A stretch of 64,000 nucleotides of DNA, from assembly GCF_004664715.2 (NCBI RefSeq), contig NC_051071.1, forward strand, positions 33,692,030 to 33,756,029, given 5' to 3'. Each line of letters starts with the position of its first letter. Within the stretch, counting starts at the first letter, position 1. The notes beneath the pieces are model-generated. The model searched no databases. It saw nothing but the letters and a program-made list of their open reading frames with translations, and was not told where the DNA came from. Of the stretch, positions 46,735 through 56,077 are shown in pieces. The position numbers and the translations under genes are program-made. The stretch is from Peromyscus leucopus (lineage: Eukaryota > Chordata > Mammalia > Rodentia > Cricetidae).

Positions 46735-47340
46735 TAGCTCTTCTGGGAGACTTCCTGGCACCTTGACGTAAAAAAATAAAATAATCAAGAGTTATACTAT
46801 CCAAATCCAGCCAGAGTGTACTCAGAGAATCCTTGGCTACTGTAACTCCAAAGAAGCAACAAGATCCTTCCCCCCAGTCCAACAGTTACAGATACAACAC
46901 AAACAAAAACAGGACCTGAAAATGGATTCACCATATTGGCAAGACTTTTTCCAAGAATGTTTTGCAGCAGGGACTGCATCACTACACTGAGAACCCTCAG
47001 AGTTCTTCAGTAATTCATGAGAAATAAGAACATTGCCACTCTGCTAATCTGGATATATGGTACAGCAGTTTTAATTTAAAAACATCAAAGGGACTGTAAC
47101 ATATGCATGTCCCCAGTAAAGATAAAGGGTCATATAGGTAATTGGCTAATGATCATGATGATAAGGATGAAGCAGCAACAAGGTAGGGACCTAGATGTTT
47201 TGATATTCTTGAGCTTTGTACATATTTCTGTAGTGCTTGGGGGTCCATTCATGAATCCGTAGCAATTCAGCTGCACCAGTCTGCTTACACTGACCAATCC
47301 TGTTCTTGGGCCATGATCACCCTGAAATAGAAAAATCCTA
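46735..47340 (-). mobile_element. possible ERV internal remnant upstream of the LTR
   Basis: On the minus strand this lies immediately 5' of the LTR, where the 3' end of an env region would be. A minus-strand frame at 46797-46982 has a hydrophobic stretch of about 20 residues that could be a membrane anchor. The frame is short and shifts frame before the LTR. Attribution to env is inferred from position and hydrophobicity only; a broken, non-functional relic in any case. Confidence 0.35.
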
Positions 47341-47663
47341 ATGTCTCAGGAATTTCGAAGAACTTGGAATATAGACTGACTACAGAGCCAGTCATGACTG
47401 CCACAAAGAGCATAAGGTTAACACACAGCTTTAAAGATAACAAGATCAATAGAATGATCAGAATGGGTCAACTGAGTGAACTAGAAAGGAAAGATAGTTC
47501 CTAGTTAATGTGGAAAGTGTTAATGTGCCCACCCCCCATTCTGAAATCTTACTTCAGTAGCTTATTTATCCTTCACTCTGTATCTAAAATTTCTTCCTTC
47601 TCAGATACTCTGCCTAAGTTTGAGATACTTATGATAATATTCAATCTCCAAAAAGGACAATCA
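47341..47663. other. no recognisable feature
   Basis: No repeat or gene recognised. Confidence 0.35.
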
Positions 47664-47840
47664 TTGGTGAATTTAAGCCCCAATTCTTTCCTGTGCACAG
47701 TCATGCTACTAATGTTGGCATTTCAGCTTTATTCATGAATTATTTAATACCCCACATAGTGAGATGTTTTGGATAATTATAATGAAATTCATATAAAGAA
47801 AACAATTTAAATATCAATTCAATTCACATAGATTAACTTA
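47664..47840 (+). repeat. copy A of an unnamed 175-bp dispersed repeat
   Basis: Shares extended similarity (roughly 75% by eye) with 50778-50950 in the same orientation: 'tcctgtgcacag', 'ggcatttcagctttatt', 'gatgttttgg', 'ataatgaaattcatata', 'aaacaatttaaatat'. Either an old interspersed repeat or a local duplication about 3.1 kb apart. I do not recognise the family. Confidence 0.7.
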
Positions 47841-47884
47841 GCTTAAATATAATTTCATTTTCTTGAATTCATATTGCTATTGGA

Positions 47885-47922
47885 GTTATTGTTTTTTAAT
47901 TAATTAAATTTGTTCTTCAAGG

Positions 47923-47958
<36 letters not shown>

Positions 47959-48290
47959 ATGCATACTGACCACACTCATTCCCCACCCACTCCAATCTCT
48001 CTACCACACCTGTAGCCATCTCCTCTCCACAAATCTCTCTAACACATTCATATATATTTATGTTTTGTGAATCACTGTGTATAGCCATCTGTTTGACCAT
48101 GGGTTTGCAGATACCAGCTGGAGCCTGATGGGCTCAGCAATGAGTAAACAACTAAAGACAGTGATTCCCACTTTCTCAGAATCTACCAGTAGCTAATAGT
48201 TCAACAGTAAGGGCTAGAGAGCTAGGATACCCTCCCTGTCTCACAACTGATTGGGAATAGTGACTATCTAGTTTGGTTCCAGTAGAGTTG
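47885..48290 (-). mobile_element. Lx-like L1 3'-end fragment with internal (CA)n
   Basis: T-rich start 'ttgttttttaattaattaaa', (CA)n at 47929-47955, then 'ccacccactccaatctctct', 'agccatctgtttgaccatgg', 'accagctggagcctgatggg' and 'agaatctaccagtagctaat'. Same family as 35985-36324 and 42285-42650 by order of blocks. Confidence 0.55.
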
Positions 48291-48769
48291 TGAGCTAATG
48301 TTTGTAATAACTTATCCAGTCTAAAAGAATGGCATTTCTTCGTCCCACACCCTACCTTTCAGCTCTTACATACTTCCCACCTCCTTTGCTGCAGTGTTCC
48401 CTGAACCTTAAAGGGAGGGATGTAAATATCTGTTTAGAGCTGAGCCCACAACTTTCAGTAATTCTCATCACCTTGAGCAACCACGAGTCTACACATTCAC
48501 CACCATCAAGTGATGATCGAGTTGATCTTCATAAGGTCTTACAAAGCAGTTTTTATGACTTTCTCCTGATTAAACAGCTAGGAAGCAACAGACCCTGCTC
48601 TAAGGCCAAGATCTCCAAGCTCTAGACCTTCACTGTTTTTACCAACATTTTAAGGGTGTACAATATCATTTTCACCCCAAATCAAGGACTAAAAGAGTTT
48701 TCAAGCTTTGAAAAAAAAAGAAAAACTGGATGTAATGAAAGCATGCTTTAAATAAGTATGATTTTTAGA
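48291..48769. other. no recognisable feature
   Basis: A plus-strand frame at 48329-48625 shows no recognisable domain. Nothing else seen. Confidence 0.4.
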
Positions 48770-49098
48770 GAAACTGGGAGATGACTCAGTTGGTAAAGTG
48801 TTCTCCACACAAAGCATAAAGACTTGAAGTTCAGATCTATGTATGGCACCCATGTAAAAAATATTGGAGAAGGGATATGGTGTGTGTCTGTACTCCTAGT
48901 CCTAGAGAGACAGAGACAAGAGGATACCTGGAGTTCACTGCCCAGCTAGTCTTGCCAGATCATCCAGGTTCAGTGAGAGACCCTGACTCAAAGTACAAGG
49001 TGGAGAGCAATGGATGAAGACACTCAATGTCTATCTCTGGCCTGCACACATGCGTATGCATCTACATGAACGTGTATATACACAAAAAATATTTAATT
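48770..49098 (+). mobile_element. B3-type SINE
   Basis: Head 'aaactgggagatgactcagt', then 'gtaaaaaatattggagaagg', 'ccaggttcagtgagagaccc' and 'caaggtggagagcaatggat'. Near full length for B3, moderately diverged, tail 'cacaaaaaatatttaa'. Confidence 0.75.
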
Positions 49099-49593
49099 TT
49101 TAAAAGTCAAGCATCACCATTTACAGCTAGCTATATGTCCTTGGGCATGTCTTTTAAGCTCTCCAACCCATGCATATGTTATCTTGAAAATTCACACTTC
49201 TCTGAGCCTCAACATTGCACTAGTTAAGGAAATACTGTACCTAGAACAAGGAATCTTAAAACTTCGTTAGTATAGGAAAAATGTTAACTTAGTATTCATG
49301 TAAGCAGAAGGCTGTGTTACATAATACAATATTCATATAAGTATAAGCAAGGTAAATGAGAGATGGGTTGAAGAACTTCTCCATGTGGTGATTTAAGAAT
49401 ATGGAATACTATAGTCAACTCCAGTAACATCTATACTGAGCTTCTAAGTTCCTTGTAAGCACAGACATCTGTGTGAGAGAATGGAGGATCCCTTGAAAAT
49501 TTTTATTAGCCAAGCACACAGGTATTCTACAACACTCCCACCCACATCTCTATTGGTCAAAACTCAGACACATCAGCATACTCAATACAAGGG
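49099..49593. other. no recognisable feature
   Basis: No repeat or gene recognised. Confidence 0.4.
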
Positions 49594-49938
49594 TGTCTTG
49601 GTTATTGCTATATTGCTGTGATGGAACACCATGGTCAGGGCAAGTTATAGAAGAAAACATTTGATTGGGGACTTGTTTACAGTTTCAGAGGGTTAATACA
49701 TGACTATCGTGGTAGGGAGTATGGCAGCAGGCAGGCAGGGATGGTGCTATAACAGCAGCTGAGAGTTTATATCATGATCCACAGGCAGCAAAGAGAGAGA
49801 AACTGGGCCTGGAGTGGGCTTTCAAAATCCACACACACACACCCCAGTGACATACTTTCTCCAACAAGGCTATATATACCTACTAATCCTTTCCCAAAAC
49901 AGTTCCACCAACTAGGGACCAAGCATTCAAATTACCGC
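49594..49938 (-). mobile_element. MaLR-type LTR, minus strand
   Basis: Same type as 4989-5372: 'tattgctgtgatggaacacc', 'cagtttcagagggttaatac', 'tatcatgatccacaggcagc', 'cagtgacatactttctccaa' and 'gggaccaagcattcaaatta'. The right end is worn. Confidence 0.75.
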
Positions 49939-50159
49939 AAATGGAAATTAGAAAACAAAAACCTAAGTGGATAACATGGGAAGCAAAAAAAAAAAAGGAG
50001 TGTTTGCTGAAGAGCTTGAACTGTCTGAGGTCATTAGATTATTGGCATCATGCATGACACATTTCCAAATTAAATTCTATATTCCTCAAATTTTGTTGGA
50101 ATGATTAAATGAAATAATTTACATGGTAATAATAATATGGTAGGTAGGTACTAACTGGT

Positions 50160-50217
50160 AGTTGTGTTTATCATCATCATCATCACCATAATCATCATCA
50201 TTATTCCTACTGTTTAT
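50160..50217. repeat. (ATC)n trinucleotide repeat
   Basis: 'tcatcatcatcatcaccata' followed by 'atcatcatcatt'; imperfect ATC array. Confidence 0.93.
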
Positions 50218-50284
50218 TATTAAGAGAAAAATACCTGAGTAGGACCTCAAAGGCCTATAGTATAATCTCACAGTCTAACATTGT

Positions 50285-50663
50285 CCTTCTTAGTTTCTAT
50301 TGTCAACTTAGCATAACCTAGTCACGTGGGAAGAGAGTCCTTCAACCAAAGAACAGCTTCCAACAGATTGGCCTGAGGCTATGTCTGTGAACGACCGTCT
50401 TTACTGTTAATTAATGTGGGAGGGTCCAGCCCACTGTGGGTGGTAGGATCCTTAGCAAGTGCTCCTGGGCTATTTTAGAAAGCTAGCTAAGAATAAGCCA
50501 GTAAGTGAGCCAGTAAACAGCATTCCCCTATGGTTTCTTTCTCAACTCCCGCTTGAGCTCCTGCCCTGACATCCCTCAATGATGAAGGATGAGCTAAAAT
50601 GGAAGCTAAGTTGTTTTTGGTAATGGCGTTTTATCACAGCAACAAGAAAGTAACTAGAACAAA
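50285..50663 (+). mobile_element. MaLR LTR (MT/MTE-like)
   Basis: 'tctattgtcaacttagcata', 'gtgggagggtccagcccact', 'gaataagccagtaagtgagc', 'ctaaaatggaagctaagttg' and 'gttttatcacagcaacaaga' follow the MaLR order on the plus strand. Diverged. Confidence 0.7.
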
Positions 50664-50777
50664 CATAAACATAAAAAATCCCAAAAAAAGATAACAAAGT
50701 GAGAATGAGTCAAATTAATTGACCAAACTTTAAATACATGACAGTTCTCAAGCTACCAAAAAGGAAAAATCAAAACA

Positions 50778-50950
50778 GAATTAGAGCACAAATTCTCTTC
50801 TGTGCACAGCTGTGCTATTAATTTTGGCATTTCAGCTTTATTTATGAGCCACTTAACACTCCACACAGCAGGATGTTTTGGGTAACTGTAATAAATTTCA
50901 TATACAGAAAATAATTTAGATATTGCTTAATTCAATCTAATGCACACAGA
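50778..50950 (+). repeat. copy B of the unnamed 175-bp dispersed repeat
   Basis: Pairs with 47664-47840 in the same orientation and order of blocks ('ttctgtgcacag', 'ggcatttcagctttattta', 'gatgttttgggtaactg', 'ataatttagatat'). Confidence 0.7.
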
Positions 50951-50999
50951 ATGAATTAATAGTGATCAAATTTTCCTAAATTTGTTAAAAAGGATCAAA

Positions 51000-51441
51000 C
51001 TATGCCTAGGACATCATAAAACTATTGAAAATCATCCATAAAGATAAAATTTGAAAGCAGCCAGAGTAAAAAGACATATTGCAATCAAGGGAACAATGAT
51101 GAAGTTATTGCTGGCTTTTCATCATAAACATCATAGACCACAGACAATAGGACTCCATCCATAAGGTGTTGGGAGCAAATACATGTCATCACAAACATCA
51201 CAGAGCACAGACAATAGAATTCCTTCCATGCCTAAAATATCAGTGTCTAGTCAAATCCTTATCTGAAAATGGGGGTTGGGGATGGGAGTGGATATAGGTA
51301 ATTCTAGGATAGGATAAAATAAGTAATTGCCACCAGACATGTATTGAACAAAAAACAAAAGGTATTCTTTGGGCTGAAGGGAAATGATTCCAGTGTAACC
51401 TCAAACCTGTAAGAAGAGTTCAAGAGCAGGAGCAGTTGTAA
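51000..51441 (+). mobile_element. ancient L1 (L1M-like) fragment
   Basis: 'gaaagcagccagagtaaaaa', 'gacatattgcaatcaaggga', then 'aaaggtattctttgggctga' and 'gcagttgtaagtaac' follow the order of an old mammalian L1 region. Inside it, 51119-51162 and 51186-51229 are a roughly 44-bp direct repeat, about 80% identical, 67 bp apart. No coding capacity. Confidence 0.55.
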
Positions 51442-51484
51442 GTAACTAATAGTTTTTGTTTTTTTTTAAATGGAAAATAATCCC

Positions 51485-51490
51485 TTTATT
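51485..51490 (-). terminator. polyadenylation signal of the retrocopy
   Basis: Minus-strand AATAAA, about 17 nt before the A-tail, as in a mature mRNA. Confidence 0.8.
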
Positions 51491-52309
51491 AAAATACAAG
51501 AATAAGGAGAGACCTTTTCATCATACAAATAATCACATAGAATGACAGTCCCTGGGTACCAAGACCTAAGGATGAAGTAGGCTCAGGGATGCGTTCTGGG
51601 AGAACAGTTGAGTAACAAGCTAAGAGAATATTGAGAGAGGTGGCCCTGTTTTCCAGGGACATGTCAGACATGCATAGTCGAGACTGTTGATTTGTACACA
51701 CCTGAATCTGATTTCCACAAATTCCCACCACATCCTGAGGTTTGCTTACTCTTGTTTTCTCTTTCCCAGCATCACTCTGGGAAATGCTCTGATGCTCTCT
51801 TCTCCCTTCCAGGTCCTGCCACCCAGGTGAACCCAACAATAGCAACAACAATGAAGAATGGGTTGTAATACGTCATCCTTCTTCTAGTTGGGGCTGGAAT
51901 GACATCCCTTGCAGTTTTTGTGGAAGTCAGTTTGTCAGATGAAGAAAATATATTTAAGAATCAAGCTTTTTCCATGGACATGGATTGCATTTTTATCCAG
52001 TATTACACAGACACCTGCAAATCTTCTTGTGGAAGAGATGACCACAGAAATTTAGGTAGGCAGCCATAAGTTATCCATATGATAATACTGGTTCCCATAT
52101 ATACTTATTTATTCATCCTTAACCCTATATATAAAATGAGAATTTCCCATATATCAGAGACTCTACAGGATCTTTTGTGCATATGTGGAAGCACTCCAGC
52201 CTCTGTGTCCATTCTTAGATTCCTAAAGTCTCATTTGATGATAGAATTGTATGGTGTGGACCCTCTACCAATTTCTCTCCCCTTATCTCTCTGTCTTCAG
52301 ATTAATGAT

Positions 52310-52510
52310 GTATAATTGACAAATATGTCATGTATATTTACATTATACTGTCTTGACTTGATATGGAAATGTATTGGGCAATGGCTACCACAATCAGGTT
52401 AACAACACCCTCTATTATCTAACATAGTTGTCTGTTTTTTGTGTGTGTGGTGTTAGAACATTTAAGATCTTCTTTAGCAAATTCACACAGACAGGGTGAC
52501 ATTGTTACCT
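52310..52510 (+). mobile_element. ancient L1 3' UTR segment within the retrocopy
   Basis: 'ggcaatggctaccacaatca', 'tgtgtgtgtggtgttagaac' and 'atttaagatcttctttagca' follow the common old-L1 3' UTR order on the plus strand, opposite to the retrocopy that contains it. A T14 run follows at 52519-52532. Confidence 0.6.
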
Positions 52511-52603
52511 ATTGTCACTTTTTTTTTTTTTTGTAAATTTATTTTACAACGTAACTAATAGTTTTAAAGCATGGAGTATTTGGCTGTTGTTTTTGAATTT
52601 TTG

Positions 52604-52673
52604 TGCAGGGATTGAACTCAAGGCCTCAAGTATGATAAGCCAATGTGCATGTTCTGAATTACATGCTCAGACC
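52604..52673 (-). mobile_element. ID-type SINE remnant
   Basis: 'cagggattgaactcaaggcc' and 'ttacatgctcagaccc' are the complement of a diverged ID element head. Confidence 0.5.
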
Positions 52674-52853
52674 CAGGAGTATGTTTTATCCTTCAGTTAG
52701 TTTTTAAAATATAAATTTTAAAGCAAAATATGAAATCAAATCTTTGTTTTAAATATATTAATTAATTAAAATTTAACATTATTTTATTTATTATTTGAAG
52801 CAAAATCTAAATAGAGTCAATAGATCTTTATGTGAACAGGAGCATAAAGGGGG

Positions 52854-53280
52854 TGTGCTGAATAGTTTTATGTCGACTTGACACAAGCTAAAATCATCTG
52901 AGAGGAGGAAACCTCAATCAAGAAAGTGCCTCCATAAGACTGGGCTGTAGGCAAGCCTGTAGGACATTTTCTTAGTGATTGATGTGTGAGGGACCAGTCC
53001 ATTTTGGGTAGTCCTATTCATGGGCTGGTGGTCTTGGGTTCTATAAGAAAGCAGGTTGATTAAGCCATGGGGAGCAAACCAGTAAGTAGCATCCATTCAT
53101 GTCCTCTGCATCCAGTTCTCTGCTCCTGTCTCCAGAACCTGCTTTAATTGAGTTTCTGTCCTGACTTCCTTCTATGATGAATAGTGATATGGAATTGTAA
53201 GCCAAATAAACATTTTCCTCCCCAACTTGTTTTTTTTTGTCAGGATATTTCACTACAGCAATAGAAACCCTAACTAAGAA
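52854..53280 (+). mobile_element. MaLR (MT-type) LTR, plus strand
   Basis: Start 'tgtgctgaatagttttatgt', hallmark 'cgacttgacacaagctaaaa', 'ttctataagaaagcaggttg' (TATA-like region), 'gccaaataaacattttcctc' (polyadenylation signal) and end 'aatagaaaccctaactaaga'. Full length (about 427 bp). The clearest plus-strand MT-type copy here. Confidence 0.88.
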
Positions 53281-53476
53281 AGGGGGTAGAGATCAAATAT
53301 TGCTAAGCTATTACAATTAAAAATAGAAGACTGGAAAAGCAAGAAGTTTCAAGTGGGAGATGGTCCAGCATAGACTAGAAGTATACTATGACAAGTTAAG
53401 GCTACTTAACAATAATATGTAATTATAAGAGATTAGCCAAAAATGAAATTTCTATTCTAAAAAAGAAACAAAAAAC

Positions 53477-53479
<3 letters not shown>

Positions 53480-53528
<49 letters not shown>
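53480..53528. repeat. (AC)n microsatellite
   Basis: Pure AC run of about 24 units. Confidence 0.97.
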
Positions 53529-53530
<2 letters not shown>

Positions 53531-53681
53531 GAGAAGAAATACATATACAAGGGTGGGAGGGATAGAGAAATATCCAAGAACAATATAGTCAGAAGGATGT
53601 GAGTTGGAGGCAATGGGAAATTTGGAGGGAGGTAATAGTGGTCAATACATGTCATATAAATGTATGAAATTTTAAAAAATA

Positions 53682-53721
53682 AACATACTATTTTTTGTTT
53701 TTTGAGACAACATACTATTTT
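53682..53721 (-). mobile_element. 14-bp insertion between 13-bp direct repeats (possible B1 tail)
   Basis: 'aacatactatttt' occurs at 53682-53694 and 53709-53721, bracketing 'ttgttttttgagac'. The complement 'gtctcaaaaaacaa' is exactly how B1 copies end. The simplest reading is an almost completely 5'-truncated B1 with its TSD. A third near copy of the same 13-mer closes the L1 that follows (56065-56077). Confidence 0.6.
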
Positions 53722-55345
53722 CTTTTCATTTTTATTATTAATTAAATTTATTCATTTATTTTACATCCAGACTGGTTTCCCTCCCTATCCTCATCTCATT
53801 CCTTCCCCCCACCTCTCACCCCTCCCCCAATCCACTCGTCCTCTGTTTCTGTTCAGAAAGGACAGGCCTCCCATGGGTATCAACAAAGCATGTCATATCA
53901 AGTTGAGGTAGGACTAAGCTCCCCTCCTTGTTATTAAGACTGGGCAAGGCAACCCAGCATGAGGAATAGTTCCTAAAAGCCATCCAAAGTGTTAGTGACA
54001 GACCCTGCTTCCATCAATAGAAGTCCTACAAGTAGATCAAGCTACACATATGTAGAGGGCATAGGTGGGTCCCATGCAGGCTCCCTAACTGTGAGTCTAT
54101 GAACTCTTATGAGCCCAGGTTAGTTGTTTCTGTTCCCTTTTGATGACCTTGACCCTCCTAGCTTTTTACAATCCTCTCTCTCTCTCCTCAACAGGATTCC
54201 CTGAGCTTGACCCAGTGCTTGCCTGTGGATCTTTGCATCTGTTTCCATCAGTCACTGGATGAAGACTCTGATGACAATTGAGGTAGTCACCAATCTGATT
54301 ACAGGAGATGGCCACTTCAGGCTACCTATCCACTATTGCTGGGTGTCTTAGCTGGGGTCATCCTTGTAGATTCATGAGAGTCCCCCATCAAGATGTCTCT
54401 TTCATTGCTCTCCCTCTCCATCCAGCCCTCCCCAACCCAATTTCTCATGTTGTCATCCCTGCTGGCCCTCAGTCTACCCAGGAGATCTTTTCTATTTCCG
54501 CATCCCAGGAAAATCCATGCATCCCTGTCCTCTTTAGGTCCTCCTTCTTACTTGTGGATTGTAGCATGGTTATCCTTTACAGCTAATATCCACTTATGAA
54601 TGAATACATAGCATGTTTGTCTTTCTGGCTCTGAGTTACCTCACTCAGGATGATTTTTATCTCGTTCCATCCATTTACCTTCAAATTTCATGATGTCATT
54701 GTTTTGAACAGTTGAGTAATACCACTCTATTACATAAATGAACCCCCATTTTTTATCCATTCTTTGGTTGAGGGGCATCTGGGTTGTTTCCAGGTTCTGG
54801 CTATTACCAATAACACTGCTATGAACAAAGTTGAGTAATTGTCCTTGTGGAAGGATTGAACATCCTTTGGGTATATGCCCAAGAGTGGTATAGCTAGGTC
54901 TTGGGGTAACTCTAATCAAACAAGTGAAAGACATATATGACAAGAATTTCAAGTCTATGAAAGAAATAAATTGGAGAAGATATCAGATGAAAAGGTCTCC
55001 CATGTTCATGGATCAGTAGGATTAACATAGTAAAAAAGGTCCTCTTACCAAAAGCAATCTACAGATTCAATGCAATCCCCATGAAAATTCCAACACAATT
55101 ATTTACAGACCTTGAAAGAACAACAGTCAATTTCATATGGAAAAAAAAAAACAGCATAGGTAAAACAATCAATCCTGTACAATAAAAGAACTTCCAGAGG
55201 TATCACCATCCCTGATTTCAAGCTCTACTACAGAGCTATAGTAATAAAAACAGACAGATGGATCAATGGAATAAAATTGAAGACCCTAACATAAACACAC
55301 ATACCTATGGACACCTGATTTTTTTTAACAATGCAAGTAAATACA

Positions 55346-55351
55346 TTTATT
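55346..55351 (-). terminator. polyadenylation signal of the TAS2R-containing retrocopy
   Basis: Minus-strand AATAAA, 19 nt before the A-tail at the TSD boundary. Confidence 0.75.
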
Positions 55352-55644
55352 TTGATGACAGCACATGAGAAATCTGTTTTCTTCAGCATCAACAATGGAG
55401 GACCCCAGCCCATTGTGTGTAAGATATATAGCATCTAGATTCTGTTTTGCAAAGTGTAAGATTTTTGTGAAGAAAACTATAAACCAACTTATTAGCAAAT
55501 CTTGATGTTTACTTGACATTGTACATAAGAGTTCATTAAATTAGTGTGCTGTGAATTCTCAGGAATCAGCTAGATATACATCAAAAAACTGCATTAACAA
55601 ATATTTAGCACTATAGTGGAATTTGGAACATCCTCTTGGAAACA

Positions 55645-55846
55645 ATGACTAGTGTCCTACAGTATATATTATTAACTATTTTAAGTGAAGAATTTATAAT
55701 GGGAAATTTAGGCAATACATTCACAGTGCTAGTGAACATTATGAAATGGGTAAAGAGGAGAAAGATGTCTTCCATAGATCAGATCTTCACTACTCTGGCA
55801 GTTTCCAGAATTGGTTTGCTCTTTATGCTGATTACAAGTTTATTTG
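55645..55846 (+). pseudogene. bitter taste receptor (TAS2R) fragment, codons 1-67
   Basis: TAS2Rs are single-exon G-protein-coupled receptors of about 300 residues that detect bitter compounds at the plasma membrane. From the ATG at 55645 the frame is open with no stop for 67 codons. Helix 1 is at about residues 6-30 with the family pattern GNLGNTFTVLVN (20-31). The first cytoplasmic loop is WVKRRKMSSIDQI (35-47). The start of helix 2 carries the TAS2R signature LAVSRI (51-56), with the conserved Arg at 55. The reading frame then runs into L1 sequence. Intact residues and zero stops point to recent insertion. I do not name the subtype; the pattern is like the clustered rodent Tas2r genes. Confidence 0.88.
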
Positions 55847-56077
55847 GGACACCTGATTTTTGACAAAGAAGCAAAAATTATACAATGGAAAAAAGAAAGC
55901 ATCTTCAATAAATGGTGCTGGCATAACTGGATGTCGGCATGTAAGACTGCAAATAGATTCATATCTATCGTCATGCGCAAATCTTAAGTCCAAATGGATC
56001 AAACACCTCAACATAAATCCAGTTATGCTGAACCGGATGGACGAGAAACTGGGAAAGAGCCTTGAACTTACTATTTT

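Larger units (their letters stand above)
51442..52565 (-). pseudogene. 1.1-kb retrocopy of an unidentified transcript with perfect 15-bp TSD
   Basis: TSD 'gtaactaatagtttt' at 51442-51456 and 52551-52565, no mismatch. The reconstructed target reads ...agtttt|aaagc, the exact L1 endonuclease consensus TTTT/AA. The insert (51457-52550) is minus strand: a poly-T tract at its left end and an AATAAA signal (51485-51490 complement) about 17 nt upstream of the tail. A minus-strand open frame of about 120 codons (51489-51851) runs to near the polyadenylation signal but matches no family I recognise, so it may be 3' UTR. The far part (52310-52510) is antisense old L1 3' UTR, so the source RNA had an L1 fragment near its 5' end. 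Source gene unknown. Confidence 0.8.
55309..55861 (-). pseudogene. retrocopy with TAS2R N-terminal coding segment, inserted in the L1
   Basis: TSD 'ggacacctgattttt' at 55309-55323 and 55847-55861, no mismatch; the L1 is collinear without the insert. The left end is an mRNA 3' end on the minus strand: T8, then the complement of AATAAA (55346-55351), 19 nt from the tail. The right half (to 55846) is plus strand and holds a TAS2R coding start. The opposite polarity implies twin priming. The pre-insertion nick is TTTTT/GA, close to L1 endonuclease preference. Only a fragment of the receptor is present, so it cannot make a working seven-helix protein. Confidence 0.85.
53709..56077 (-). mobile_element. 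twin-primed L1 carrying a nested retrocopy
   Basis: 53722-54905 is L1 on the minus strand: T-rich 3' end, C-rich complement of the polypurine tract, 3' UTR and the ORF2 end up to the 'ccaagacc' position. From 54906 the orientation flips: 54906-55323 and 55862-56071 are upstream ORF2 on the plus strand. About 545 nt of ORF2 is missing between the segments, compared with the copy at 16346. Flanks 'aacatactatttt' (53709-53721) and 'aacttactatttt' (56065-56077) form a 13-bp TSD with one mismatch. ORF2 is broken. 55309-55861 is a later insertion. Confidence 0.88.
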
